Source: Taudactylus pleione (taxonomy: Eukaryota > Chordata > Amphibia > Anura > Myobatrachidae). From it: a stretch of DNA of 64,000 nucleotides. The stretch covers positions 27,744,501-27,808,500 of the forward strand of contig JAUIMM010000015.1 of NCBI GenBank assembly GCA_031769625.1, read 5' to 3'. The notes beneath the pieces are model-generated. The model made no database searches, was not told where the DNA came from, and was given only the letters and a program-made list of their open reading frames with translations. The translations under genes and the position numbers were made by a program. Each line of letters begins with the position of its first letter. The first letter of the stretch is position 1. Below, one piece after another: positions 33,018 through 45,080 of this stretch.

Positions 33018-33868
33018 ACGTTTTTATTCTTCTATTTTTACACTACACTAACACAATCAACCCGCCACCCACCGCCCAGGGATGGCGGGGATAGCCCCGG
33101 GCTATCAGCCTAGGCTAGGGGTGCCCTGGAGAGGGAGACCCCTTTATCCCTGGCCTGGGCTGACTAGCGGTCAGGGCTGATGCTGCAGCTGGGGGGCCTG
33201 GTGATAGGGCTCCCCTGGCTGTGGCATCAGTCCCCCATTAGAAAGGGTCCAGGGCTGGTTCTGTGAATTACAGGGAGACCCTATGCAAATTTTTCCCTGT
33301 AATTCCAAAACCTGCCTTGGTTCCCATAGCCCAGTGCTGGTTGTACTGAGTACAGGGAGACCCTACGCATTTTTTTCCCTGTACTTAGTCAACCAGAACT
33401 GGGTTTGAACAGTCCAGGGCTGGTTCCATTTTTGGGGGGACCTCGCCTCATTTTTTTTTTACTTTTAACTCTTTATTTACTTTTTACAATCAGATACATG
33501 CAGGCATCTCACTGATGTCTGCATGTATCTGTGTCAATCTGACCTGCTCATGCTCAAATCGAAAGCATGAAGCAGGTCTATTAATTTGGGGATTTGAAGT
33601 TTGATTTGAAGTGCGATTTTGAGGTCAATTTCAAATCGAATGATAGTAAATAAGGGTTTTGTGTGTTGGGCTATGTAAAAGTACCAATGTTTTACCGATG
33701 GTCGATTTGAGGCCGATTTGACTAAAATTCGATTTGAAATTCAATTTTACATTCGATTTGGTGTTTAGTAAATACCCAAAAACAAAATCGAATACAAATC
33801 GAATGAAAATCGCACCTCAAATCACTCAAAATGCCAAATCGACCTTTAGTAAATTTACCCCCTATGTG
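33018..33868. other. Hairpin-bearing repeats and a MITE-like right end
   Basis: Two related hairpins (attacaggga...tccctgtaat near 33268-33305 and gtacaggga...tccctgtac near 33349-33393) each contain gagaccctaygca. The 33580-33868 part carries repeated tcgattt/aaatcga motifs and ends tagtaaatttaccccctat, a common MITE terminus. The left partner was not found. Confidence 0.4.
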
Positions 33869-33969
33869 TGTTTTAAACATCTTATGGCAGAGCTAATTAC
33901 TATATTAGATTGAATTTCAGCTGAGACAACAGGTGTTAATTATTTACAAATCCAGACAAAAATCATTCC

Positions 33970-34526
33970 TTTTTCAAGCAGCTATAAAAGGGCAGTCTGC
34001 TTGTCAATGGAAAGAGTCTAATCAGAGCAAAACGCATCAGTGACAACCTGTTTTAATTGTGACTGGTATGCTAATGTCGACTTATTAACATGCTATATGC
34101 CGGAGATGCCACTTTCAGTCGGGACCTGGTAAGACGCTTGATTGACTTCATTCCGGCTTGTAGCAGTAGGATACTACGGCAACACCTAGCCAGGACTCCA
34201 CGGTGCCGCTGAACCGGGACAATCAGCCTCACGAGCACTTAGAGGTGATAGCTGCGGCTATTCTTACCTGCGAAGGCCGTGAGTATATTTGGTCTGAAAG
34301 ACTTCTTTGGGATACTAAATAGGAAGCACACCCAGCGGAGTGCCGTCCCAGCCCCTAATAACATTTGGAAACAAGAATCTTTTTACAGCAGGTGCCCCTA
34401 AAGCTCATATCACCTTACATCGTGTGTGGCAGAGATCACAATATACTTTGTTGCAAGTCCAATAATACTAAAGGACTGTTATTCATAAATAAATTAACAC
34501 AACAAGGATGGCTTTATTTTATAAAT
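33970..34526. other. Possible Penelope-like untranslated region, left part
   Basis: tcagagcaaaacgcatcagt and the following GC-richer leader resemble PLE leader sequences, and the sequence after the MITE (35133-35510) has tactagcgcctaaatac similar to the PLE-1 tail near 6830. No coding or complete hammerhead supports this, so the call is tentative. Confidence 0.3.
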
Positions 34527-34529
34527 TAA

Positions 34530-35129
34530 GGCCCTCATTCAGAGCCGCTCGTTAGCGGCAGTACGCTCGTTCCGAGCGATGTTCGCACATCTGCGCATGC
34601 GTACGGTTTTTAGTACGCATGCGCGAACCAGTCAGTGCGGCCGAAAATCGTTTGTATGCTATATAGCGAGTGCCTGCTATTTTGAGTGACAGAATGAGGC
34701 GTATGTGGGTAGTAACAGGGGAAGGTGCTTGAAAACAGGGGAGTGGAATTCGAACGCAGGCGGGCTTAAAGGTCAAAACGGGCGTTTTAAGGGTGTGCAT
34801 AATTAATCCAGCAGCGTCATTGACCACGTCACTTGTTTTTTTTAAACTCAGAACTGCTCGCAAAATAGCGGTTGAAAAAACCAACCACAAGAATAGCGAG
34901 CAGTTCATACGCTGTACGATGTACTCGATTAATCTAATAAATAGCGGACATGACGTATGGTGCGAGCGGCCAGGGGGCGTTTTTATCAAATAAACGAGCG
35001 TATGTTTTGCTCGCTCGTTCAGACTTAAGAGGTGTGAACAGACTGCAATTTGCGAACGGATCATTTGAATAGCCACCCCTTGTTTTTGAACGAACGACTG
35101 CAAATAGCGAACGGCTCTGAATGAGGGCC
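34530..35129. mobile_element. Harbinger MITE, 600 bp, TAA duplication
   Basis: The ends start GGCCCTCATTCAGAGCCGCT and finish with the complement (gaacggctctgaatgagggcc). TAA flanks are at 34527-34529 and 35130-35132. The interior is similar along its whole length to 36533-37130 in the same orientation, with the shared gtgacagaatgaggcgtatg block. The terminal motif equals the right end of the large Harbinger element at 20250. Confidence 0.9.
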
Positions 35130-35132
35130 TAA

Positions 35133-36529
35133 ATCCATTAACCTCCTGGACATATCATTTTTCAGAGTATTCTGATTTTTTTATACCTACTTGTGTCGAC
35201 AATTTGGATCAGCAATTTAAATATATGTAATTGATGTTAGTAAACATTCTACTGTTTTTTATTGTGTTTTACATACACATGTGCATTTGCTATATTATAT
35301 GTTGATTATATCTTGATATAAAATGTCTTAAATATACTAATGGCATCTTGAGTTATTTTCTGCCATCATAAGAGCTGATAAGCGCAACTTTGTTGAGTTT
35401 TCTGGCCATTCATTGAAAGGCTTTAGCGAGTATACACAACTCACTTGTTAGTTGCTGCAAATATTAATATTTTTCACGTATTCTATACTAGCGCCTAAAT
35501 ACATGTTTTAAGTGTATTCTTCCAAGTAACCAAAAAAAAGACAATTTTACACAGGGTTTCAGCTTTGATTATTATTTTTTTTATTATGATGACTATGCTT
35601 GGTAACTGTTGATATTTTTTATCAGACTTTATTTTGTAACTGTAAATTGTAATTTCTGAACAATATTTTTATAGGACAACGTTACGTCGTTACCTCATTT
35701 AAAATGTATGTATAGAAGCTAACAAAAATATATATGTTAAAATGTTAAATTATTTATCTGTTAGTAAGAAAATAAATTCATGTGCATGTGGCCTTTAAAA
35801 ATGTAAGTCATTTTAAATATTAAAATCCATCCATAATTAATATTTAATTAATATTTATATTATGTGTACACTATAAAAATATGAAAATAATAACATATTT
35901 TAAAAGGTCTAATTATTCAAATGCATTTGAAGTAATTAATAATATATATTTTTTAAATGTAGTGCATTTAAATGACCAGATAATATCCGCTAAGCATGGA
36001 AGCATTAAAAAGATAAACCCTAACAGTACAAAATGGGACTGCAAGTGAAAAAAAGATGCATAAATATGCATGTATATATTCAAAAAGTAAAGTATGTGTA
36101 GTGTTGAATGAATTACATGTAAGCATTTGTTGCTCCATTTGATTGCAACTAGTAAGTCAAAGCTCCAAAGTGGTGTCTTCTGGATCCGACTGTCCTTGCA
36201 GTGCGCCAGAGAGTAAAGACGTGTTGGGATGCCACTCACTAGCGTATGTCTGAGCTCTGGCAGGTACTAGTGATCACCAGCACAGTCCTACCTGTCAGAT
36301 ACTGGAGGGAGACAGCGCAGGAGTCTAAGCAAATCTGACCCATGTAGCAGAGCAAGATCTCCAGACCTGCTACTGCTGCTATTATTACTATTTTTATTTA
36401 TTAGTATGCCCGTGGCGAACATTTCTATAATTTGAACCCGGAACATACATACGGAAAATGCTTCACTAGATAATGGCTAGATCATATGTTAATATGATGG
36501 AATCAAGATGTGTGTGAAACATAACCGAC
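35133..36529. other. A/T-rich anonymous DNA
   Basis: The first ~380 bp may be PLE-like non-coding sequence (see 33970-34526). The remainder shows no credible frame or repeat structure. Short TA-rich and homopolymer runs occur. Confidence 0.35.
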
Positions 36530-36532
36530 TAA

Positions 36533-37130
36533 GGGCCTGATTCAGAGCCACTCGTAAGCGGCAGCTCGTTCGCTCCGAGCGATGTTTGCCCAACTGCGCA
36601 TGCGTACGGATCGTTATACGCATGCGCGAACCAGTCAGTGCGGCCGAAATTCATGTGTTCGCAAAATAGCGAATGTCTGCTATTTTGAGTGACAGAATGA
36701 GGCGTATGTGGGTGGTAACAGGGGAAGGTGCTTGAAAACGGGGAGTGGAAATCCGTTCGCAGGCGTGCTTAAAGGTCAAAATGGGCGTTTTAAGGGAGTG
36801 CATAATTAATCCAGCAGCGTCATTGACCACGTCACTAGGTTTTTTTAACTCAGAACTGCTTGCAAAATAGTGGCTGAAAAAACCAACCACAAGAATAGCG
36901 AGCAGTTCAGACGCTGTTCGATGTACTCGATTAATCAAATAAATAGCGGACATGACGTATGGTGCGAGCGGCTAGGGGGCGTATTTTTCAAATTTACGTT
37001 CGCATGTTTTGCTCGCTCGTTCAGACTTAGAGGCGTGAACAGACCGCAAAGTGCGAACGGTTCATTTGAATAGCCACCCCTTTTTAGAAAACGAACGACC
37101 GCAAATAGCGAGCGGCTCTGAATGAGGGCC
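36533..37130. mobile_element. Harbinger MITE, 598 bp, TAA duplication
   Basis: GGGCCTGATTCAGAGCCACT at the left and the complement of GGCCCTCATTCAGAGCC at the right, with TAA at 36530-36532 and 37131-37133. It is a close relative of 34530-35129, 2.0 kb away in direct orientation. Independent duplications show separate insertions rather than local duplication of the region. Confidence 0.9.
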
Positions 37131-37133
37131 TAA

Positions 37134-38110
37134 GTCACGGCCTTTTATGGTTTTTGGGGATTTTTTCAATTGTAATATTTCGCCAATTTGTAAGTGCGAT
37201 GATATATTTGGCCACAGACTCTGAAGCAAAATGGACCGTTTCCAGGGAGTATTGCAAGCTGAGCCCCTATAGATGCAAATGATAATGCTCTGTTACTCTG
37301 CCTCACCGTCTCCCAGCCTCCCGCCAATCAGCGGCTGATGGCAGCTCTCGTAGTAAGCAGAGAAAAGAGGCGTTGCTATTGAGGCACAAACCCGGTGCTG
37401 ATTGGCTGGGAGTTGTGAGCCTGGAATCGATGTGTTGGAGAAAGTAGGTGAGGGAAGAGCGCCCCCTATGGCAGCAGCCTCACGTGTTGTGCCGCCCACG
37501 CGCCCTCCCTCATTATGTAATAGCTACGTCATGCAGCAGGACGGCCAATCAGGAGCCGAATTGGGCAGAATGTAAACAGTGTCTGCATTTGGCTAGGGCA
37601 CTGGCTCCATGTGAGAGCACAGGCCACCAGTAGTGCTGTTGAACAGCAGCTGGTGGCGGTCACCCCTATCCCGCTTCCCCAGGGTCACTGTGCCGGCTCT
37701 GTGTTCTGGTAGTTTTGCTTACATTTTAAGGTTAGCTATACCAAAGCATTTGTTATTGTTTTTATCTATTTTTTTGTCCCATCAAATTTTATACAGTTTT
37801 ATTCCAAATTCTGTAACGCGCGCCCTCGAAAGGAGGAATGGCATCGCGGAATGGGCCGTGGCTGCAACCCCGAAACCACGCCCCTTGTGTGTCCCTATCT
37901 TGGGGCATTACTCCCGTTAAGGGCACACAGTGGGCTTCCCCAGCGCTCCTGCATCTGCTGGGGCAGCCCACAGTCTCTCCCCTGCCCCTCCCCATGTCCT
38001 GGCTTCACAGTGACACAATCTGACCGGGGTGACATCAAAATAGCAGAGCAACTCTGCTATTTTGGTGTTAGCCCCTAGGATGGTGTAATCCAGTGTGGCC
38101 CATACCCCAC
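37134..38110. other. GC-richer segment with CCAAT-like boxes, then interspersed repeat
   Basis: 37300-37700 contains ccaatcagcgg, gattggctgg and ggccaatcagg plus CpGs, features of a promoter or an LTR, but no transcript or exon is recognisable. 37800-38110 is an interspersed repeat whose end (agagcaactctgctattttg) is shared with the centre of the element at 1660-2953. Confidence 0.35.
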
Positions 38111-38294
38111 TAGTGACGCCAGTGTCTACAAGGCTTTATACATCTCCCCCTCAGTCTTATAGTCATCACAAAAAAAAACAACAATGAAGATGGGGGTGTT
38201 ATTACTAAGATGCTTAGTAGATTTCAAGCCAAACTCTGCAAAGTACTGATAAGTTTTGAGCTATAATCAGCGATGGCCCAACTCTGCTTTCAAG

Positions 38295-38704
38295 CATACT
38301 TGCCTACTCTCCCTCATTGTCAGGGAGACTCCCTGAAATAGTAGTAATCTCCGTCTCCCTGAAGAGTCTAGTAATCTCCCTGATTGCACCTTACCCCCAT
38401 TATGAAGTTGTTATATACACACAAAAAACAACAGAGATTTATACATTCAAATAGGACAATTAGTATAATTTCCCTGCATTGGTCATAAGGCACATTAATC
38501 CCTATGCATTTTCTGAGAAGTATCAGTGTGTTTTCATCAACAAATAGATCTTACTAACTGCTTTGGGGCTCATTTACATTTATATCTAAATCAATTCTAT
38601 GACAAGCTTCTCAGATGTAGTAGTATACGCTAATATTAATGCCCGTTTATAGGTGTTGGTTTTACAATCTCCCTGAAATGCTTTTTCAAAAGTAGGCAAG
38701 TATG
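38295..38704. mobile_element. hAT-like MITE with CATACTTGCC ends
   Basis: CATACTTGCCTACT at 38295 and AGTAGGCAAGTATG ending 38704 are perfect 14-bp inverted repeats. The interior has repeated aatctccctga phrases. No clear target duplication is visible. Length is 410 bp. Confidence 0.75.
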
Positions 38705-38709
38705 CGTAA

Positions 38710-40290
38710 AAAAGTGCTTTATGAAGTTGGCTGGATAATATGGGTCCCAGGCATTCGTTGCAATTGACTAATCACTAATGCGTGCACACATTGTGAGTCA
38801 GCAAACTCCACCACTCCCAGGGGCACTGAGACGGAGGAGGGTGGGTAGTAATTACCCAGGACCATTTGTCAGTATGGGCTTGGAGGTGTAGTCATGCCCC
38901 GCTATGCAATTGTTACACTACCACTATGCTGTGGTCATACCCCTCAAGGGGGGTGTAGCCACACCTCCTCATGAGACCACTCCCACCACCAGCACTCGGG
39001 CCAGCCAGCACTCTCAGCGGGTCTGCCCATGCCATAAAATAGGATCATCTCACCTAGCAGTTTCTGCTAGATGATTGCCTCCTGATCTCATCTCACTATT
39101 CTGAAGATCTATTACTGATTTCTGGCTGCTCTTTTGACTACTCTTTCTGCGTGCTGATTTTCCTTAGGTGATTATTTATGTACTGACCTAGCACTGGGAG
39201 TGGGGGCGGCCAGCAGATGCAGTCACTGGCTTCAGCTCGCTGAGAAAACTGGGCTGACACTCCATTTTGTGGAAAGCTCACTGTTGTCGCCCTGTCGCTG
39301 CCCCCATACACCAGCGTATGTGAATCATGCTGCGGCTGTTGGGGCACTACGACCAACATTGCAGAAACAGGTCTGTACATGCGCAGTGCGGCTCCTGCAT
39401 AAATATTGAGTTTACGTACATCTCTGATTAGGCCCTGAGTGTAGGCCTTGAAGTACAGTTTCAGCTGTGAGATATTCTGACTGGAGGAAACCAGAAGAAT
39501 TACTCAGATGCTAGTAAGTGGTGGGTAATTAAAGGAGTTAAAGATAGGAAGCCCCAAATAGGTAACACAGCCCATCCAACCTTCTCTATTTGTATATAAC
39601 GGCGGTTTGTGGGGTCCGATAAGTCTCCAGGACTGAGGAGTAGGGGGGGGGTCTACTCTGTTGTCCGGCTCTCAGTGTCGACTATCCATAGTGTGAGCGA
39701 TGTGACATAATGACTTCATGTTCACAACTTACAAGCAGAAAAACTGAGAAGAGCGGGAGGCAGATCAGCTCTGACTCAGGGGGACATGCATCAGGTCAAG
39801 TGGGAGTGAGCCATGAGGTGAGAGCCCCCAGTAGTTGTGAAAAAAAAAGTCACAAAAAAAATCTTTGCATTACCTTATTATGGACAGGCTTGGACCCTCC
39901 CCTCCATAATAGAGGTCAGGGCTCAGAGACAGTGGGGCCCACTGGGAATCACCCCAGAACCCCCCCCCCCCCACAAGGCCAGTCCAACCTTGCGTTGATC
40001 TCTATAAAATGTCTGTTCCAGACACTAAAGCCTATTTATATATTAGTCACCTATAGTGCTACCTATTGGAGCTGATGCACACTTGCACGCAAGTCCGTCT
40101 TGCGGTTGCACCTTGCATAATTCCACACTGTGCATGCTTCATAGCCGATGGAACTTGAATGAGTGTGTGTATTTGTCTGTTTTCAGACTGATCGACCGTG
40201 GCACCAGGTATAGATCTGATACAAGTGTGTTCAGATAATGATGATGGCTGTGAAAGCAAGTACGGATAGGGGAGATGTGGATGTCTGCAT
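38710..40290. other. Interspersed repeats, no gene
   Basis: 38900-39030 reads like a C-rich interspersed repeat (gccacacctcctc, accactcccacc). 39190-39400 has acatgcgcagtgcg like the Harbinger MITEs but without identifiable ends. There is a poly-C run near 39960. No open frame is convincing. Confidence 0.35.
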
Positions 40291-40293
40291 TTA

Positions 40294-40856
40294 GGGCCTG
40301 ATTCAGACCTGCTCGCTAGGCTGCGTTTGCCCGCAGCCAGCCAATGTTTGCAATCTGCGCATACGTAAGTAGCACAGTGCGTGAACTAGTCCATACAATC
40401 GGGAAGCATTTCACGCTGTGCATAGACAGCTCACTAGTATGAGTGACAGAACGAGCCATTTTTGGGTGGTGACAGGGGTTGGTCGATGGAAACGGGAGTG
40501 GTGGTGTGAACGCAGGCGTGCCTGAGGGTCTCATCGCCATTTCAGAGGCGTGCATAATTAAGACACAGTGTCATTGTACTCATCACATGGTTGAAATTAA
40601 TACTGAAGCACTCGCAGTACTTGCGGTAGGGTATGGTCAGCCACAAGTGCTGCGATCGCTTCCGATGGTACTCAAACACATCCTGAAGATGACGTGCATA
40701 AGTGGGCGTCTTAAGACAGGCTGGTGGGTGTCTGCATATACACCGCGATCGCATGCCAAGACATACTGGGTGTGCTAATACATTGCCGTGCGATTGCGGA
40801 TTTGCATACTTTAGCTGCGTGCAAACGCATCTAGCGAGCGGGTCTGAATCAAGCCC
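40294..40856. mobile_element. Harbinger MITE, 563 bp, TTA duplication
   Basis: The ends GGGCCTGATTCAGACCTGCT and (reverse complement) GGGCTTGATTCAGACCCGCT are flanked by TTA at 40291-40293 and 40857-40859. The interior matches the MITE in the Ngaro RNase H (25086-25696), for example gtgcataagtgggcgtct versus gtgcattagtgggcgtct. Confidence 0.9.
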
Positions 40857-40859
40857 TTA

Positions 40860-42460
40860 ATTCCGTGCACACAATACTAGTGCAACTCTGCAGTGTTCAT
40901 CTTTGGTTTAACCCCCACTGTCCCTTTTTTCCCCTCTGTTCCTTTTACATTCCCAAATATCTATTCATTCTGTTGTTCATATAAAGGACATGTTTCATAT
41001 TTTTAATATATATGAGTAAATATTGTTTACCAAACATGAATCTCGAAAACGAGCCACAAACTATAATATATCTTCCATTTTCAAAAAATATATTTATATA
41101 CGAGGGCATAAGGCAGTGACTGCTATGAGAAAAATTCATTATAAAAAAAATGGTACAATGAAATGGGACATGAAGGAACATAAATGTTAATAAACAGAAA
41201 TATGTTTATAAAATGAACAATTTCTTTTTTTTCACAGTCGACATGCATATTTCCAAAGACGCACAGGAATAAATTAGTGGAAGCAATCTCCATGATATAT
41301 TACATTTTATTACGCTAACACAATGTATTCAATAACAATTCAAAGTACCATTCAAAACAAGTTGTACATTATTATGCAAATAAGCATGAGTCTCGCTTAT
41401 TGTTTATTCATGAACCAATAGTGGATACACTATATTCTAGGTGACAGCCTAGGTGAACTCATTGCTAGGCTACCCCCAACATACATCTAATAATATTTCT
41501 TGTATTATCTTAGATGGATAGATAGAAGGCTGGATAGATAGATTCACTCAAGTGTAATTTACAGCATGTTTCTGATATATAATATGTTAAATAAGGATAC
41601 ATTTCTATCCAATTTTTTAGTGGTTTATCTCCCAGTTCCTGTTTCTCCGTAATTTCTCCTTAAAGAATATTGTGAATTTCCGGCACAAAAGCTGGCAAGT
41701 AGATGTGAAATCAGCATGCAAATGTTTCTCACATTCTATAACAGGGTGCCAAGAGCTTTATTACAGCAAAAAGAAAGTGTTATTGAATTGCAGCTCATCA
41801 GATGCTCTTCACACTGCAGTAGCACACAAATGCGGAATGGCAAATCTCACTGGCAGGTGCCACACAAAGGCAAAATCAGCAGACTGTGAAATCCCACTGA
41901 TCATGTTCACCATGGGGTAGATGTATTAACTCAATGTTGCTATTTAAAGGGAAGGCAACATGAAGAGTTAACAATGTCACAGCGGTAGCTGCCAAGAAGA
42001 CAGAGCATTAGTATTGAAGAATGGTTTATTTTTAGAATAAAGCATTTTTCATCATTTATGTTTTAAAAATGAAAAAGAAAAAATTAAAACTATAATTATA
42101 TTATAATTTGTTTAGTAGAATCGAAAACCACAAACTGCTCATGTACGAGCCTGCAAGTTGGCCTAGGCATTCACACGTCTCCTAAGACTGGACCAGTGGA
42201 GCAGTAAGGTGACTTTTATCAGTATCACAATTCTTCTCATACCGGTGATAAGTGATTTTTTTTGTTAGACACCACAGTGTAAATAACTTTTACTATTAAT
42301 CAATATTCCAAAATATGGATATTGTTGTGAACAAATAATGCTTCAAGATCTCGTTCTCATTGAGGTGACAGTTCCATTCCATTTAAGTACTGAGGTCTGG
42401 GACATGAGTTGGGCATGACTTGCATGATAGTCTTGATCTTGTGGATTGTTGAATGGAGAG
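40860..42460. other. A/T-rich anonymous DNA with short GATA microsatellite
   Basis: An interrupted gata/gatagaag run lies at about 41515-41545. The 82-codon frame at 41672-41920 has no recognisable domain and no splice context. Nothing else is supported. Confidence 0.4.
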
Positions 42461-42463
42461 TTA

Positions 42464-42746
42464 AGCTGGGTACACACTAGAGTGAATCGTTCTGATTTGA
42501 CCAATCTAGCCAAATCGGGACAACAAATCATGCAGTGGGTATGCACGATATGCGCTCTCCCGCTGTCGCATGCGATGTTGTCAGGTGTGATGTGCTGGAC
42601 ATCAAACATGGCGATACCGTATACAGCGCCATGCAGTGTAATAAAGGTGTTCAGTACATCATTCTGATGTGTACCCAGGATCCGATATGTCAGAACGTCA
42701 GGCCGACAGATTGGCTGGGTAAACAGCGCACAGCGTGTATTCAGCT
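42464..42746. mobile_element. MITE with AGCTGGGTACACAC ends, TTA duplication
   Basis: AGCTGGGTACACAC and (reverse complement) AGCTGAATACACGC are flanked by TTA at 42461-42463 and 42747-42749. Length is 283 bp. It is related by ends to 20591, 53892 and 60724. Confidence 0.8.
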
Positions 42747-42749
42747 TTA

Positions 42750-44840
42750 ATGAGCTGTACCTGAGAGAGAAGACAGCCTGAGAGGAAAGCTACAGGTCAG
42801 AGTGAGCGCCAGTGGAGAGCTGAGAAAAGACCATGAGTTTGTCTTTTCAGGCTGGTACCATGAGGTCACAACACAAAGGGCACTGAATACAAATACTGGA
42901 ATGAACAAGGATTTTCTTGACAAATAGTAGTGGATGAATCTCAAGCACGGGTAGGTAGACGGGACAGATAGTTGGAGAGGCAGAGGTAATAGTAATGGAG
43001 GAATTGGGAATTGTTGAATGAACTGTTTAAAATACATAAATAAAATAATGTTTTTCTGACCTCCTTAGCGTAACTACCACCAATCACAGGGGACAAACAC
43101 AAAAGCTGCTAATTACAATAGGCTCTGCCTGGCTGGGCTGGCCTGAACACAGTATATAATGGAGATCTGCGGCATGGGGTTCTTTTGTAATAGTGGGAAC
43201 AAGCCCCAGCCAAATTCCCTAAGGGAAACATGTAATCCAAGTGTTAAAAAATAAAATGTGAGAGCTTTATACCAGCTGTCTCTGTTTTTCCATAATTTAT
43301 GATACACAATGCAGAACACTAATGATTGACAAGGGGCCTTTCCACGAGTAACTGCTCTGATTGGCTGTATGGTAAGAACATTTTTCCTATTGGCTATTCA
43401 CATATAGACTACACATGGATTAAGGGCCTGATTCTGAGACGCACACTGCAGTTGCATCACAAGGGGGGTGCCCTCCGCACCCAGGTGTCACCCGCCGAGG
43501 GGTGACACCAAAGTACAGACTCCCTCTCACTGACAGGAGCCGGGTGCTGCACTGTAGCATTAAGTGCAGCACTCGGCTCCTGACACTGAGGGAGCCGGCC
43601 AGCACTCCACGCGGGTCCCTCCTGCTCCCCCCACTCTCCCCCCAAGTAATGGCATGGGGGTGCGGGACGTGATGCCACACCCCTTCCCACGTGACCACCC
43701 CCAATTTTTGGCAGCACTCGGCACCGCACGCACAGCATCCCTCTCCACATCAGGTGAAAGAGAGTTTAGAGTGTTTGGAGAACTATTTTAGACTCTTAAG
43801 CCACCTTGGAAGTGGCAGTAGCCAGAACTGGACCACTATTTTTAATTCGATGCCTTTTGCTTAGACTTAATGCATTTTGTAGATGAAAACCAGTTAATAT
43901 GACTATATAAAGCAAAGTACATAGGAGTTCAAATGTAATACATTAGGTAGTGTTGTGTATTGAGGTATTTCACTTGCACATCAGGAAGATGTAGGATGGA
44001 GTGTGGACCTACAAATGCTGTCAGGGTCACTTAATTACACTGCTGAAAAATGCAATCTGCACTAAAACGATCAGGTCTCATTGTCCAGTGAAAAATAGGA
44101 AATGAAAACAAATTTATGATTGGCTACAATGTAGAAATGCTTCTGAGACGTCAAAAGGAGACTGTTGTATCAAAGCAACTATTCCCACCCCTAATTGCTA
44201 CAGCATAAACAGATACCCTATTGAAAACCCTGGTATCCTGAGATATGGACTCCATCACCCACCTTAATGTAGTTTCTAGAACACTAATCTGGTCAGTAAT
44301 TTAGCTCAGTTCTAAAATAAGATGATTGGAGATGTGCAGATTAGTACACATGTATGGTTTTATTAATGCTAGTATATTACCCTAAAATATATGTTTAGAT
44401 CAAGCATTACATATCAGAAAATATTAATTAACTGATCAACCAATTTTCTGCTGATGTAGTTGATTCCAACAGTTTCAGAGGATTTTCAGAGGAATTATCT
44501 GAAATAAACTACCCGCTTCACCTATTTATCTATACTTATAATAAATTGTAATGGTTGTAGCTGTAATAGAATTTTTTTTGCAGTACTGGGAGAGAGTTAA
44601 ATAATTGTATGTATTATATGTAGTCACGTCTCTCCTGCACCCGCTCTGGACATAACTGCGGTCACGATTTGAGCACTTGACTGTTTTAAGTTCTCTACAG
44701 TCAACTTTTATGTCTCCACCATACACGGTCTCTTCTCATTACACTGTATCACATCACTGATAACTGCACAGAAATGTCACTCACCAATGGCTGCCTTAAT
44801 ATTTACAGCTGCTAATGCATCTGATTTACAATGCCACACA
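42750..44840. other. Anonymous DNA with a partial MITE
   Basis: At 43424 aagggcctgattctgagacg resembles a Harbinger MITE left end, followed by inverted gtgtcaccc/ggggtgaca-type sequence near 43485-43510 and an inverted gagccgg/ccggctc-type pair. No right end was found. The rest shows no coding. Confidence 0.35.
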
Positions 44841-44843
44841 CAA

Positions 44844-45072
44844 TAGGGATGGTAATCGGTGGGTTAAGAATCGATAGTCACCATCAATGGTACAATTCGT
44901 GGTTAACCGTGATGGTATAAAACCATCGACAAGTGAACCAATCGATTGTTTCACCCACCGATGGTCAGCTATGCTCTATTACGAACCGGGCATCGGGTCA
45001 ACCAATTGGTCTTTGCGGGTCGCAACGGTGGGCAGATGATTGTTAACCATTGGTGGTTGATGGCCATCCCTA
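44844..45072. mobile_element. Non-autonomous hAT element, 229 bp
   Basis: TAGGGATGG at the left and CCATCCCTA at the right are inverted repeats of a common hAT type. They are flanked by acacacaa (44836-44843) and acacacac (45073-45080), an 8-bp duplication with one difference. The interior is rich in ggttaacc-like palindromic words. Confidence 0.8.
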
Positions 45073-45080
45073 ACACACAC

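Noticed and set aside
41672..41920. 82-codon frame with several Cys and His
   Set aside because: Cys/His spacing fits no zinc finger I know, there are no splice signals in register, and the flanks are anonymous A/T-rich DNA.
43130..43290. Possible hammerhead around gggaaacatgtaatcc
   Set aside because: No CTGATGA block or stem II could be placed on either strand.
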